This document shows, piece by piece, positions 7,917 through 18,762 of a DNA stretch of 33,390 bases. The stretch comes from Mycoplasma sp. CSL7503-lung (GTDB lineage Bacteria > Bacillota_I > Bacilli_A > Mycoplasmatales > Metamycoplasmataceae): the NCBI RefSeq assembly GCF_025515455.1, contig NZ_JAOPHP010000009.1, positions 1 to 33,390 on the forward strand, given 5' to 3'. Position 1 is the stretch's first letter, and the number at the start of each line of letters is the position of its first letter. Below the pieces are notes generated by a model. That model did not search any database, was not told the DNA's origin, and worked only from the letters and a program-made list of their open reading frames with translations. The translations under genes were made by a program, and so were the position numbers.

Positions 7917-10040
7917 ATGAATAAAAAAACAATTGAAGAATTAGAAATTGAACTTAAAATAAGTAAAAAAAGTATCGAAACAGTTTTAAAAATGTTAAAT
8001 CAAGGTAATACAGTCCCCTTTATATCTAGATATAGAAAAGAACAGACGGGAGGACTAAACGAAGAACAAGTATACGAAATTGAAAAAAGATATAAATATG
8101 TTAACGAATTGTTAGAACGTCAAGAATCAATAATCAATATTTTAAAAGAAAAAGGTTTATTAACTAAAGAAATAGAAAATTCTATATTATCTACAAAGGT
8201 TAAGTCAGATTTAGAAGCCATTTATGAACCATTTAAAATAGGAAAAGTAACAAAAGCTACAACTGCTATTAAATTAGGATTAGAACCATTAGCAAAATTG
8301 ATTTATGATAATAAAAATCCTAATTTTAACAAAGAAAAAGAAGCTGAAAAATATTTGAATGATAATATTTCAACAGTTGAATTCGCGTTGGAGCAAGCAA
8401 ATTTTATTATAGCTCAATGAATATCCCAAAATGTTCAACTTAAGACATCAATTAAAGAGCAAATTTTAAAATACGGTTTAATTGCTACTAAATTAAAGAA
8501 GAACGCGACAGATGAAGGGGAAAAGTTTAAAATTTATTATGATAAAAAAACTCCAATTAAATACATAAAAAATCACAATATTTTGGCTATAAATAGGGCG
8601 GCAAAACTCAAAATAATTACAATTACATTTGAATACAATCAAGAATATTTATTAAAAACAGCATTATATTATGTTGATAGGAAACAAATAAATAGAAACA
8701 ATATTCTTGAAGCTGTAAATGATTCTTTAAAACGTTTAATTTTACCATCTATTGAAAGGGAGATTTTTAGTGATTTATTTAGCAAAGCAGAAGAGTCATC
8801 AATTAATATTTTTGCTAATTCAGTGGAAAAATTATTAAAAGCTCCGGCGACGCAAGATAAGGTAGTTTTAGCAATTGATCCAGGTTATGCAAATGGTTGC
8901 AAAATGGCGGTTTTAAATCCTAACGGTGATTTCATAACTAAGCAAAAAATGTTTCCGCATAAACCACAAGAAAAAACAGAATTATCTAAAAAGATAGTTT
9001 TAGATTTAATAAGAAAACATAATATTGATATAGTTGTGATAGGAAATGGTACAGCCTCACGTGAAACAGAAAAGTTTATTGCTGATTTAGTTAAAGAAAA
9101 TAAATTAACTATTAAATGAACTATTGTTTCTGAAGTTGGTGCAAGTATTTATTCAGCATCTAAAGTTGCTATCGAAGAATTTCCTGATATGTCAGTCGAA
9201 GAACGAAGTGCTATAAATATTGGTAGAAAATTTATCGATCCTCTTAACGAACTTGTTAAAATAGATCCTAAATCTATTGGTGTTGGTCAATATCAACATG
9301 ATGTGAATCAAAAAGAATTGGAAAATTTTTTAACATTTAAAGTTCAAAAAGTTGTTAATGAAGTAGGGGTAGATATCAATACAGCTACTAAATCTATATT
9401 AACTTATATATCAGGTCTTAATTCAACATTAGCAAATAATATTATTGATTTTAGAAAAGAAATAAAATACTTTTCTAATCGTAATCAATTAAAAAAGGTA
9501 AAAGGTATAGGTGATAAAACTTTTGAACAATCTATAGGGTTTTTAAGAATTTTCAATTCTGATAATTATTTAGATAAAACATTTATACATCCAGAATCTT
9601 ATAAACTTGCCAATAAAATTATTGAAGATTACAATTTAGAACCAAACGAAAACGGTATAGACATTTCGTTTCTAGATATAAATACTTTGGTTCAGAAATA
9701 TAATTCTAATAAATTTGAAATAGAAATGATTTTAGACGCATTTAAAAATCCTCTTAAAAAAATAGATAATAATAAGTCAGGGTTTTTATTAAAGGATTCT
9801 ATAGTTGATCTTGAACAACTTAAGACAGGCTCAGAAGTAGTCGGAACAATAGAAAATATAACTGATTTTGGGATTTTTGTTTACATTGGTATTAAACAAA
9901 CATTGTTTATTCATTTAAATGATTTAAATTTACCTAATAATGTAGAGATATTTGATCAATATTATCCTGGAACGACAATTAAAGCAACAATTTTAAATAT
10001 AGAAAAAGATAGAAATAGGTTGAGTGGTAAAATTGCCTAA
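7917..10040 (+). CDS. tex: Tex-family transcription accessory / S1 RNA-binding protein
   Basis: 707 residues (family about 710-780) with TGA as Trp in several places. Domain order is typical: N-terminal helical Tex domain with NTVPFISRYRKEQTGGLNEE (residues about 31-50), a YqgF/RuvX-like RNase H-fold domain starting VVLAIDPGYANGCKMAV (about 317), helix-hairpin-helix motifs (KVKGIGDKTFEQSIGFLRI), and a C-terminal S1 domain (about 640-705: GTIENITDFGIFVYIG). Tex binds nucleic acid and has been linked to transcription-complex turnover. The segment VEERSAINIGRKFIDPLNEL is the conserved loop between YqgF and HhH parts. The protein ends right after the S1 domain with no basic tail. ATG at 7917 follows the stop of the NERD gene with AAAGG as SD. 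Confidence 0.93.
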
Positions 10041-10082
10041 CTAAGGGTTATTAAATTACACAAAATAATGTAAAATAAAGAT

Positions 10083-11078
10083 ATGAAAACAACAAACAAT
10101 AATATCGAAACAAGCTTTAAAAAATTTAGTTTATTTCCAAAATGAACAATCAAAAAAATGGTGTTTGTTGCTATTTTAATTGCAATTTCGGTTAGTTTTA
10201 CAATAATAGTCGCACAGCTTGTACCGATTGTTAATTTACCAACATATAAATTTTCATTTATTGGTTTGCCTGTTAAAGTTTCTGGTTTTATTTTTGGTCC
10301 TATGGTAGGCCTTTTTGTCGGAATAGTTAGTGATTTTCTTTCTCTATTGTTTATACCACCCGCTGGTTATAATCCTTTTTATACATTAGCTACAGCCATT
10401 AATGGTCTTATATCAGGTATATTCGGATTTTATTTTATAAGCATTATTAAAACTGCATATAGTAAAGAATATTTAATACAAAAAACAATGAGAAAAATTA
10501 ATTTACTATCAATTAAGTATCATGAGGCTAAACTAAAAAATAATGATATTTTTGCTGAGAAAATTGCTTTAAAAATTCTAGAATTAAATTCTAGAAAAAA
10601 ATATGTAGCTAGTGAAAATGCATTGCAATATCAAAAAAATATTTATTTATTTGTATCGATATTGCTTATTATTTTAGTTATAGCTATTAATACTTTGGTT
10701 GTTTTAAATATGCCTGAAAAAGTTATCGATAATGGTATTATTCAAAATAAATATTGATTAATAGGTATTATGAATGCAGGTTTTGTATTAATGATTTTAT
10801 TTATATTTATTGGTAGATTTACCATGAATACAAATACATATTTAAATATAGTACCCATAATTGTTTTTAGTGCTTTTTTAGAGTTAATTAATGTTCCAGT
10901 TCTTTCTTATGCCGATCTTCTTTCTTTAGGAAGTGGTGATATTAAAGATATTTTCATATGAATTTCTCAACATATTTTATCTAGTCCAATTAAAATTTGA
11001 TTTAATACTTTTGTAATTTTCTTTACATATTCAGTTATTAGTAAATTAGTTAACAAAAATGAAGATTTAGTTTATTAA
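10083..11078 (+). CDS. ECF transporter substrate-binding (S) component-like membrane protein
   Basis: 331 residues with about six transmembrane helices. The N-terminal half has the energy-coupling-factor S-component pattern: GLPVKVSGFIFGPMVGLFVG, IVSDFLSLLF, a glycine/proline loop PPAGYNPFYTLATAINGL, then GIFGFYF. These proteins bind a vitamin or other micronutrient in the membrane and pair with a shared EcfT/EcfA ATPase module, which is not in this window. It is longer than the usual 170-200 residues because of a charged, probably cytoplasmic insert (about 120-185) and a long loop before the last helices. The ligand cannot be told; a FolT-like or other class is possible. The SD is weak (AAAG). 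Downstream, 19 bases away, lies the large OppF-like protein. Confidence 0.7.
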
Positions 11079-11097
11079 AAATGAAAGCGATTAGTTA

Positions 11098-13509
11098 ATG
11101 AATAATACAAAAAATATTTTTTCAATATTTAATTTATTTGAGAAAAATAATAAAAAATCTTTTTTCTCAAATAAGAAAAAGATTTCTCTTGTGAATCCAA
11201 TTGATATTGAGCAATTAAACGTACAAAGCATGAAAACTTTTTTTTATATTTCTAATAACAACAAAAGTATTACATTTGATAATATTTGAAATTCAATAAA
11301 ATATAATAGAAATACTCAAATATCATTACGAGTTAATAAGAAAGATGGTGATGTAGAAATTTTAAATGATAAGAAAGAAATATTAAATAGTATTTTTATT
11401 TTTAATACAGTAGATATTAGTGATGAAAAAGATTACAATCTTCCCCTAGTTGAAATGTGAAACACTTGTTTTAAAGATGTTAATACTTATTATAAAAAAC
11501 AAAAAACATCTAAGATTTTTGATAATATCAGTCATCATAATACTAAAAATTTATTTTCTAAAACATTACTTTTACATTTTGAAAAAATTATAGATATAAA
11601 TCAAAGATCAGAGAGAGCTTTTAAAAAATTGTATAAAAAGTTTTCAAATACAATCGAAGAAATTAATATAGATTTATTTCAAGAAATGCTTAATTTATTT
11701 GAAAAAAATATTAAAGATTATTCTTTAAGGATATTTGCCCAATATATAGATTTATTTAAAGAGCTGAAGGAAAATGATAATTTTTTAAATAAAAATTATA
11801 AAGATTTAAACGAAGTAAAAGAAGAAGAAAAAATAATTGAATTAAAAAATAGACTAAAGGCTTTAAATAAAATAAGAAAAAGTTCGATAGATAATATTAC
11901 AAACCAATATAGAATCGATAGGATTTCAAAAGAAATAAAAATTATTAACAAATTAATTTCCAAAACACGTATCAATTCTAAAAGTTATATTTTTAATGTT
12001 ATTAAAAAATATAAAAACAAAAATAGAAATTTAAGTTATAAAATTAATATTTTATCTAAAAAACCAAATTCTTCCGTTGTAGAATTATTTAATATGATTA
12101 CTTTTAATAAAAAAATAATATATTTTTGAGAAAAATACAAAGATAAATTATTGTTTTTAAATTTAGAAGAATTGGAAACTCTTGATAAACATTTAAATAA
12201 TGAGTTTCACTTAATTTTAATGTCTAACAAAAACAAAAATATAATTAATATTTATAGAGATTATATACCTTATGCTAATATTGATAATTTTATTTTTAAA
12301 TCAAAAGAAAATAAAAACAATCTTAATAAAACATTAGAAAATTTAAACAAAGAATTAAATTTAGAAAAAAATAAAATTTACACTCAGTTTACAGATTATA
12401 AAGATGATATTAAATTTCATGAAATAAAGCAAAAAATAAATATGTCTATTGCTGAAACTAATTGAGTTAAAAAATCTAGTAATAATCTTTTTAATAAAAC
12501 AATAAAAGTAAAACAAAATAAATTCAAAAGATTTAAAAGAAGTTATAAAGTTTTAAATGATATTATTGAAAAATGTTATTTATTAATACAAGAAAATCAT
12601 TGTAATAGTAGTTTTTTAAACGAATTAAAAAATAGATTAAAAAATATAGATGAAATTTTACAAAAATTTATAAAAAAATCGGAGTTTTATAATTTAATTA
12701 TTGAGATTTCACAATTTACAAATTCGAAAAACTTTATTACTAAAAAAGCAGAAATATATTATAGAACAATGTTGATTTTTATAAAAACATATGAATCTAT
12801 TTCTATTAATATTCAACAATTCTTAGAACCTTTTAATAATTTGAAAATAATAGAAAGAACTAAGTTTAAATTGATACCATTTTGATTGTCAAAGAATAAG
12901 TTAATTTTTGTAAATGATACTTTCAATATAATGAATTTTAGCGACAAAAATGAATTATTAAGGATATTATCTATATTATGTGATAATATAAATACACCAT
13001 TTATTTTTGTTTCAAATGATTCACAATTGATTCAAACTGGAACATTTGATGAAATACATATTTTTAATGATTATAAAAACGTTGAAGGATTTAAGTTTCC
13101 TGAAGGTCTTATAGAGCCGAAATCACTATTTACAAGAAAAATTTTAAAAGGTGAAGATATCGGAAATAAAGTCTATGAAATAAATTTTGATGATAAAATT
13201 TTTAAAATAAATAGCGAAACTAATCACTATGTTTATGTTTCCTCTGAAGAATATAAGAGTATCATAAATAAACAAAAAGAAAAAGAAAATCAAAATCTTG
13301 ATTCAACAATAACAAAAACTTCCGAACACAACTTAAGCAATACTAATTCGATGTTTTATAATTTAGAATTTGAAATACCTATTTTAGAATATTTAAATTA
13401 TACTAAGTCAATACATTTATCTACAAAAGAAAAACAAGAAAAAATAAACGAATATTTAGAATGAGAAAAAAATAATTATTCTTTACCTATCGAAAAAGAG
13501 GATTTTTAA
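11098..13509 (+). CDS. Large helical protein resembling an OppF-type ABC ATPase without active motifs
   Basis: 803 residues, Lys/Asn/Ile-rich, several TGA-coded Trp. I do not recognise it with certainty. No Walker A (GxxxxGKS/T) and no LSGGQ-type signature is present. Residues about 180-590 are predicted coiled coil (Lys/Glu/Asn/Leu-rich repeats). The C-terminal 200 residues read like a worn ABC ATPase end: SKNKLIFVNDTFNIM aligns with the NPK-x-hhh-x-DEP Walker B, NTPFIFVSNDSQLIQTGTF with the FIAHD H-loop stretch, EPKSLFTRKILKGEDIGN with the HPYTKxLxxAIP tail of OppF, and NHYVYVSSEEY with the extreme C-terminus of mycoplasma OppF. Mycoplasma OppF also carries a long helical insert between Walker A and signature, so the layout fits a degenerate paralogue. 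A purely structural protein is the alternative. The ATG at 11098 overlaps the stop of a 5-codon ORF and has no clear SD. Confidence 0.75.
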
Positions 13510-13510
13510 A

Positions 13511-13549
13511 AAATAAAATGTCAAATGTAAATTTTGACATTTTATTTTT
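13511..13549 (+). terminator. Strong terminator after the OppF-like gene
   Basis: A 15-bp stem: AAATAAAATGTCAAA (13511-13525) with TTTGACATTTTATTT (13533-13547), T-run after it. Confidence 0.85.
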
Positions 13550-13570
13550 ACTATATTAATTTATTTAATA

Positions 13571-13576
13571 TATAAT
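13571..13576 (+). promoter_or_regulatory. -10 box of the TPP-riboswitch operon
   Basis: TATAAT with expected start near 13582, which is exactly where the riboswitch's 5' pairing strand begins. Confidence 0.6.
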
Positions 13577-13581
13577 TTATT

Positions 13582-13704
13582 ACAAAGGACAGAGGTACTA
13601 AAAATTATTTTTTGGTTGAGAAATACTCTTATTAACTGATCTGGTTAATACCAGCGTAGTGAGTCTATATTTTTTAATACCCTTTTTAGTCCTTGTAAAA
13701 GGAG
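13582..13704 (+). promoter_or_regulatory. TPP riboswitch (THI element) with translational expression platform
   Basis: The aptamer (13587-13666) carries the conserved core almost unchanged: GGTTGAGAAATACTCTT (pyrimidine-sensing arm), then CTGATCTGG and AATACCAGCGTAG (pyrophosphate-sensing arm). P1 is GGAC (13587-13590) with GTCT (13663-13666). Downstream, CCTTTT (13681-13686) can pair with AAAAGG (13697-13702) and hide the SD AAAGGAG. The loop of that hairpin, GTCCTTGT (13689-13696), can pair instead with ACAAAGGAC (13582-13590), which includes the P1 5' strand. So TPP binding would stabilise P1, free the sequestering hairpin and shut off translation. The aptamer call is firm; the switch mechanism is inferred from base pairing. 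Confidence 0.92.
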
Positions 13705-13709
13705 TTATT

Positions 13710-14894
13710 TTGAAAATTAAATTTATAAACAAATTATTTTTTGGTGGTATTATTTTATCTATCCCATTAGTTGCGTTATCTTGCTCTAATAATAACCACG
13801 AAAATTCTAATGAAATAAAATTATCTATTTATTCAGGAATAGAAAAAGGTAATTTGAGTGAAAAAGAATATAATGATCTTTTATTGGATTATAAAAACCA
13901 ATATAATCAATTTATTTTAGATCTTAATAATGAATTAAAACTTATAAATCCCGAATTAAAACTAGATATTAATATAAAGGGAGAAGAAACATACGAAAAC
14001 CAAATACAATCTATACAAAAAGGCGAAACAGATATAGTTTTTCTTAATTCAGCTAGTATATACGAAAAGAAAGATGATTTACTTAAAAGATCAGGTGGAA
14101 AATTATTTCTTCAAACTTATACACGTAGATTTGAAGGACAAAACTCTAATGAACAAATTTATGTCGATGGTTCAAACAATGATCCGTTAAGAATCATTGC
14201 GAACAATGAATATGAGGTATATAAAAACAAAGATAATTTCATCGACTCTTGAAATGGTGCGATTTATGAAAATTTATATCAAACCAAGGAAAGTTTAACA
14301 CCGTTCCAAAGAGGTGTTATTATTCTCGTTGCGGACACAAAAACAAAAGATGAAATAATCAAAGCATGAAATGATAAAGATTATGAAAAATTTATCTCTT
14401 ACGGAATAGGTATTGGTGATCAAAGTTCAGGAAGTAAATATATATTACCTCAAGCGTTATTCAAAAAACATTTTGGTAAAAATTATAGATCTTTTTTGAA
14501 TTTGAAACAAGATCCTAACACACAATCGTTTATAAAAACCGCTAAATTTAAAGATAAAGATATTGAAAAAAAACTGCATATATTTTTAGATAATGAAGGA
14601 AGATATGCATATACATCAAAAAGTAAATTAAAAGACTACTATCAATCAGATATGCGGCCAAACGAAAATATTTATTTTTTAACAGTAACTGATGTATTTC
14701 CTTATAATGTTGGATTGAAAAGTAAAAGAATTAGTGATGATCACGCATTCGATATAGGTAGAGCTTTAATAAATTTATCCAAAAAAGGAAAAGATATTTT
14801 TGGAACATCGAATGGGTTCAATGGTTATAAATTAATTGAAGATGCCGATAAAGAATTTTGAGACGTGATTAATGATACTTTAGGGAAAAGATAG
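13710..14894 (+). CDS. p37/Cypl-like substrate-binding lipoprotein, probable thiamine pyrophosphate binder
   Basis: 394 residues. The basic start MKIKFINKLFFGG, a hydrophobic stretch and the lipobox VALSC (Cys at about residue 27) mark a lipoprotein. The body matches the mycoplasma high-affinity transport protein p37 (M. hyorhinis; MG289 in M. genitalium): INIKGEETYENQIQSIQKGE, TDIVFLNSASIYE, TRRFEGQ, SYGIGIGDQSSGSKYILPQA, SDDHAFDIGRALI. The M. hyorhinis protein Cypl was crystallised with thiamine pyrophosphate bound, and the TPP riboswitch here independently supports that ligand. I place the start at TTG 13710, five bases after AAAGGAG; a GTG further upstream (13659) lies inside the aptamer and is rejected. 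Two internal Trp-rich TGA stretches are normal. The ATPase gene overlaps by 1 base. Confidence 0.92.
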
Positions 14895-15628
14895 TGATAG
14901 AATATCAAAATATTAATCTTAATTATGGTCAGAAAAAAATAGTTTCTGATATTAATTTAACTTTAGAGTCAAATAAGGTATATGGAGTTATAGGTAAATC
15001 CGGAAGTGGAAAAAGTACTCTTTTATACTCTTTTTTTGATTGATCTATAATAAACTCGGGCAATTTTATTGTTGATAACAAAAATAAAAATAATATGAAT
15101 AAAAAAGAAATTTCCATTTTCAAAAAAAGTATTTCTCTTTTAGAAGCTAACAATAATTTTATTGAAACAATAACCTTTTTTGAAAACATATTATTGTCAT
15201 ACAAGCATTATAAAAATTATTTATATAAATTTTTAAGAATTTTAACAAAAAATCAAAAAAATGCACTCTTTAATTTGCTGAAAGAATTTGGTATGGAAGA
15301 ATATGCTTTTGTGAAAATTTCTGATTTATCTACTGGTCAAAAACAAAGATTAGCTTATATTAGCGCAATATTTAATGTTCCTTCAATCCTCTTATGCGAT
15401 GAGCCTACTAGTAATTTGGATAAACTAAATACAAATCTAATATATGAATCTATACAAAAAAATAAAGAGAATCGGATTACTATCATATCGTTGCATGATT
15501 TAGATAGTGCAATTGATTTTTGTGATAATATAATTGCAATAAAAAACGGAAGAATAGAGAAAATATTTAGTAAAGAAATGTTTGATAAAAAACAATTAAT
15601 GAGTTATTTTGATACAGAAACAATTTAA
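14894..15628 (+). CDS. ABC transporter ATP-binding protein of the p37 operon (p29-like)
   Basis: 244 residues, one TGA-coded Trp. Walker A is GKSGSGKST (about residues 34-42), the signature is LSTGQKQR, Walker B is SILLCDEPTSNLD and the H-loop is ISLHD. It powers the importer whose binding protein is upstream and whose permease is downstream; together they match the p37-p29-p69 set (PhnC-like ATPase) of mycoplasmas. The start is GTG at 14894, overlapping the last base of the upstream TAG stop, so translation is coupled. The 3' end overlaps the permease start by 20 bases. All motifs look active. The Gly of the canonical LSGGQ is Thr here, which is seen in other active ABC ATPases. Confidence 0.93.
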
Positions 15629-17249
15629 TAACAATATTAAAAAAAGAAAAATCTGAAAAATTACATTTTATTTGATTTCGATTTTACTTTTTTTGATTTT
15701 TAGTTATTTTTCTTCTTTTTTTAACTTTTATGATAACTATTCTCTTGTTTTAGAGAGGTTTTCAAACCTATTTAAATTTAAAAATGTAGATAATGATAAT
15801 GGGATTAACAATTTATGATTGTCTAATTTGAGACTTCTATGAATTACTATAAAGACTACAACAACTGGTACTTTGTGTGGATTAATTTTAGCTTTTTTTA
15901 CATCATATATAAATGCAATCAATTTGCACAAAAAAATCTCTTTTTCATTAATTATAAAATTTCTTTTATCAATACTAAGAAGTTTTCCGATAATTATCTT
16001 CATTTATTTTTTTAAAAAAATTTCCACTCTAAATTTAACTGCTTTTTTAATATTTTTTTGGTCTACATGACTATGAATGCACCGATATTTTAATGATATT
16101 ATTGAAAATTCGGAAGTTAAAAAATACTGAACTGAAATAAATTTACGTAAAAGTAAGTTTTTAAGTTTTTATAAAAATGTTGTTTTAAATAATAAAAATA
16201 GATTTATTATGAATTCTCTTTTGGCTTATGAATCAAATGTTAGATGATCTTCAATTCTAGGATCTATAGGAATTTACGGAATAGGAATTTTTATAGATGC
16301 TTATAAGGAAAAATTCGAATATTTATCTATAAGTTTATTTTATATTATTATATTGCTTATTTTGCTAGAATTATTTCTTGTTCTTTTTAATAAATTTATA
16401 GGAATAAGAAGTTCGAAACAAACAAAGAATATAAATTTTAATAAAACATTTCAATATAATTACAAGAAATTTATTTCAATTATTTTATTAATTCTAATTT
16501 TAATAGTTTTCATTTTTGGGTTTATTGATTTACTCAAAGACGATTTTAGCTTAAATAATTTTAAAAAATATTTAGTTAGTTTGTTAAGTTCTGATTTTAG
16601 TTATCTAAAAAATAATTGAACTTTTTATTATATAGATTATGTTTGGGCGTTTATATATACATATCAGGCTATTTTTTTAGCAGTAATTTTTTCAATTTTA
16701 TATTCTTTTTTAATGGTAGAAAAATTATTATCTTTAAAAGTTACTATATTAGCTAAATTTCTGATTATTATTTTAAAATCAATACCTGCAATTGTTTACT
16801 TTTATTTTATTATTATTTTATTTTCTCAAGAAACAACGTTTATTTTTATGCTAAGTGTAATAGCTTTTAGAGCATTAAGTAAACAAATTGCAGAAAAAGT
16901 AAATTCAAAAATAAATAAAAAAGTATTAACATTAATATCTTTAGGTTTTTCTAAATGAAAAATTTATTGAATTTATTTACTTCCTCAAATTAGGAAAGAT
17001 ATTTATTCTTTTGTATTTTTTGAATTTGAAGGCACTTATAGAAATGCAATTAATTATGGTATTTTTACTGGAGTTATATCTATAAATTCTAATATTGAAC
17101 ATTTTGAATCTAGAGATAAATACGAATTTATATTACCTTTAATGCTGCCTTCAATAATATTTTTTGTTATTTTGGAATTTTCTTTATTTTTAATTAAATA
17201 TAGAACAAGAATTAAAAAACATTTTAATTTAAGTGTTATCAAAAAATAA
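15609..17249 (+). CDS. ABC transporter permease of the p37 operon (p69-like), duplicated TM domain
   Basis: 546 residues with many TGA-coded Trp and one TGG (16059-16061). It looks like two fused PhnE-type permease halves, each with about six hydrophobic helices; a matching motif pair lies at TTTGTLCGLILAFFTSY / YQAIFLAVIFSILYSFL and SILRSFPIIIFIYFF / IILKSIPAIVYFYFI. The EAA-type coupling loops are near the ends of each half (RKSKFLSFYKNVVL; SLGFSKWKIYWIYLLPQIRK). This fits the p69 permease of mycoplasmas and would carry the ligand of p37, probably TPP or thiamine. The start is uncertain: TTG 15609 is the only usual start codon after the stop at 15597-15599 and overlaps the ATPase gene by 20 bases; its SD is weak. 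Confidence 0.85.
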
Positions 17250-17275
17250 ACCTAATATTGTTAGGTTTATTTTTT
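17241..17275. terminator. Bidirectional terminator of the p37 operon and the next minus-strand gene
   Basis: AATAAACCTAA (17245-17255) pairs with TTAGGTTTATT (17261-17271); A- and T-runs extend the stem on both sides to 17241-17275. The permease stop lies inside the stem. Confidence 0.8.
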
Positions 17276-17292
17276 AAAAAGAATTTTTTGTA

Positions 17293-18669
17293 TTACATAT
17301 TATCAATTAATTCTAAAATTGGTTTAGTTGCTTTTTTATAATAATTTGATAAATGAAGACTAAAAATAACCAAATCATCAATAACATTTAAAATACTTAA
17401 AGATGTATAATCGCTAATTTCGTGATCATTATTAATTATTTGCTCAAGGTATTCATTATTTAAAACTAAAACATCATCATCCTTACTATCTTTATAGGCT
17501 AATAATGCATATAAATTATTGTTTTGTGCATAAATAGATGAGCTTTCTATTGCATATCCTTGACCAAAAAGTTTATTATTTTTAAAATTTTCTAACGCAA
17601 TAATGAGATTGTTTTTTTCAGCATCATTAATAGAGTTTTCACTTCTTAATTTAAACATTATATTTATATCTAAACTTTGAGTTTTAGTGGGTACTAAACT
17701 AATTTCGTAACCTTCATTGATTATATTGAAGTGATTTAGTATTGAAAAGTTCGGGATATTTTTTTCGTCATTGATAACAAATTTATAAAAAACTAATCTT
17801 TTAATATCGTTATTTATTATCGGTTTAATCGCATCTCTCGCTGTTTCGTTTTGTATTTTTGTGTAAGAAGTGGAATCGTATAAGTTATTATTTTCAACAA
17901 CATCTAGATTTTGTATTTCCACAAGATGATTGTTTATTGTATATATTTCACATAATCCTACGTCTATTAATTTATTTTGGTGAGAAATATCAGGATAACT
18001 AAGTAAATTAAAGTGTTTAATTGCACCTTTGCTATCTAAATATTTAACATTATTTTGATTATTTAATATTATTTTTTTTATTTCTTCAATGTTGTAAGTT
18101 TTATTTTTTATTAACTGAAAAGCATATTTTTCTATTTCTTCGTTTGTTTTTGAAGCTATTTTAGCATTTTTTCTTTTTAAAACAAAAAAAGCTATTGTTA
18201 ATATTACGAATAAACTTGTTAAAATTCCTGAAGGAATAACACCATAATAAATAATTAACATGCCTTGTACAACACTTTGAATAATATTATTTAAATTTGG
18301 GATAAATGCAAATAATATTAATGTAATTAAAGATAAACTAAATAAAATAGAAAATACTAGAAAAGTTATGTTAAGTTTTTTAAATTTAATAGACTTTTTA
18401 ATTGATAAATCTACTTTAGAGTAATTGTCTCTTACGAATTTTTCATCAATATTATTAAAAATATTATCTAATATATTTTTTTTAGTATTTTGAAATTCCT
18501 CTATTGAGTTTTGTTCTTCTTTTAAAGATTGTACAGTTTCGTTTGAAAGTGAATAAACGATTTTATTATCCAAGTACCTTAATAAAGGTCTATCGCCTAA
18601 AAAAATAGATAGATTTTGGCCTATATTTTTCTGATCTTCTTGTTTAAAGTTTGAATTTGAATTGTTCAT
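17293..18669 (-). CDS. Unrecognised protein with two central transmembrane helices
   Basis: 458 residues, no similarity I can name. The N-terminal 100 residues are polar and helical (GDRPLLRYLDNKIVYSLSNE, then a Glu/Asn-rich stretch). Two strong hydrophobic helices follow (about 102-126 and 137-164: ITFLVFSILFSLSLITLILF and IPSGILTSLFVILTIAFFVL), then about 290 soluble residues with mixed strands and helices (MFKLRSENSINDAEKNN, YAIESSSIYAQNNNLYALLA). It contains no Trp at all, so no TGA, unusual at this length here. The ATG at 18667-18669 has AAGGAG upstream. Both soluble parts are likely on the same side of the membrane; which side is unclear. It stands alone between a terminator and the rpoB promoter region. 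Confidence 0.85.
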   Translation of the reverse strand: MNNSNSNFKQEDQKNIGQNLSIFLGDRPLLRYLDNKIVYSLSNETVQSLKEEQNSIEEFQNTKKNILDNIFNNIDEKFVRDNYSKVDLSIKKSIKFKKLNITFLVFSILFSLSLITLILFAFIPNLNNIIQSVVQGMLIIYYGVIPSGILTSLFVILTIAFFVLKRKNAKIASKTNEEIEKYAFQLIKNKTYNIEEIKKIILNNQNNVKYLDSKGAIKHFNLLSYPDISHQNKLIDVGLCEIYTINNHLVEIQNLDVVENNNLYDSTSYTKIQNETARDAIKPIINNDIKRLVFYKFVINDEKNIPNFSILNHFNIINEGYEISLVPTKTQSLDINIMFKLRSENSINDAEKNNLIIALENFKNNKLFGQGYAIESSSIYAQNNNLYALLAYKDSKDDDVLVLNNEYLEQIINNDHEISDYTSLSILNVIDDLVIFSLHLSNYYKKATKPILELIDNM

Positions 18670-18762
18670 GTATCTCCTTAATTAAATTATAAAATAATTT
18701 AGAGTTTTCGCATAAATATTATTATTAATTTTTTTTAATTTAAAAATAAAAGATTAAAAAAC

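Noticed and set aside
11081..11098. Five-codon ORF (MKAIS) whose stop overlaps the start of the OppF-like gene (TAATG)
   Set aside because: No SD precedes it; such short frames are expected by chance in AT-rich sequence.
13659..13709. GTG start giving a longer p37 protein
   Set aside because: The GTG lies inside the riboswitch aptamer and has no SD; TTG 13710 has AAAGGAG and gives a clean lipoprotein signal.
15597..15628. ATG at 15599 as permease start
   Set aside because: It is in the frame of the ATPase gene and reads its last codons, not the permease.
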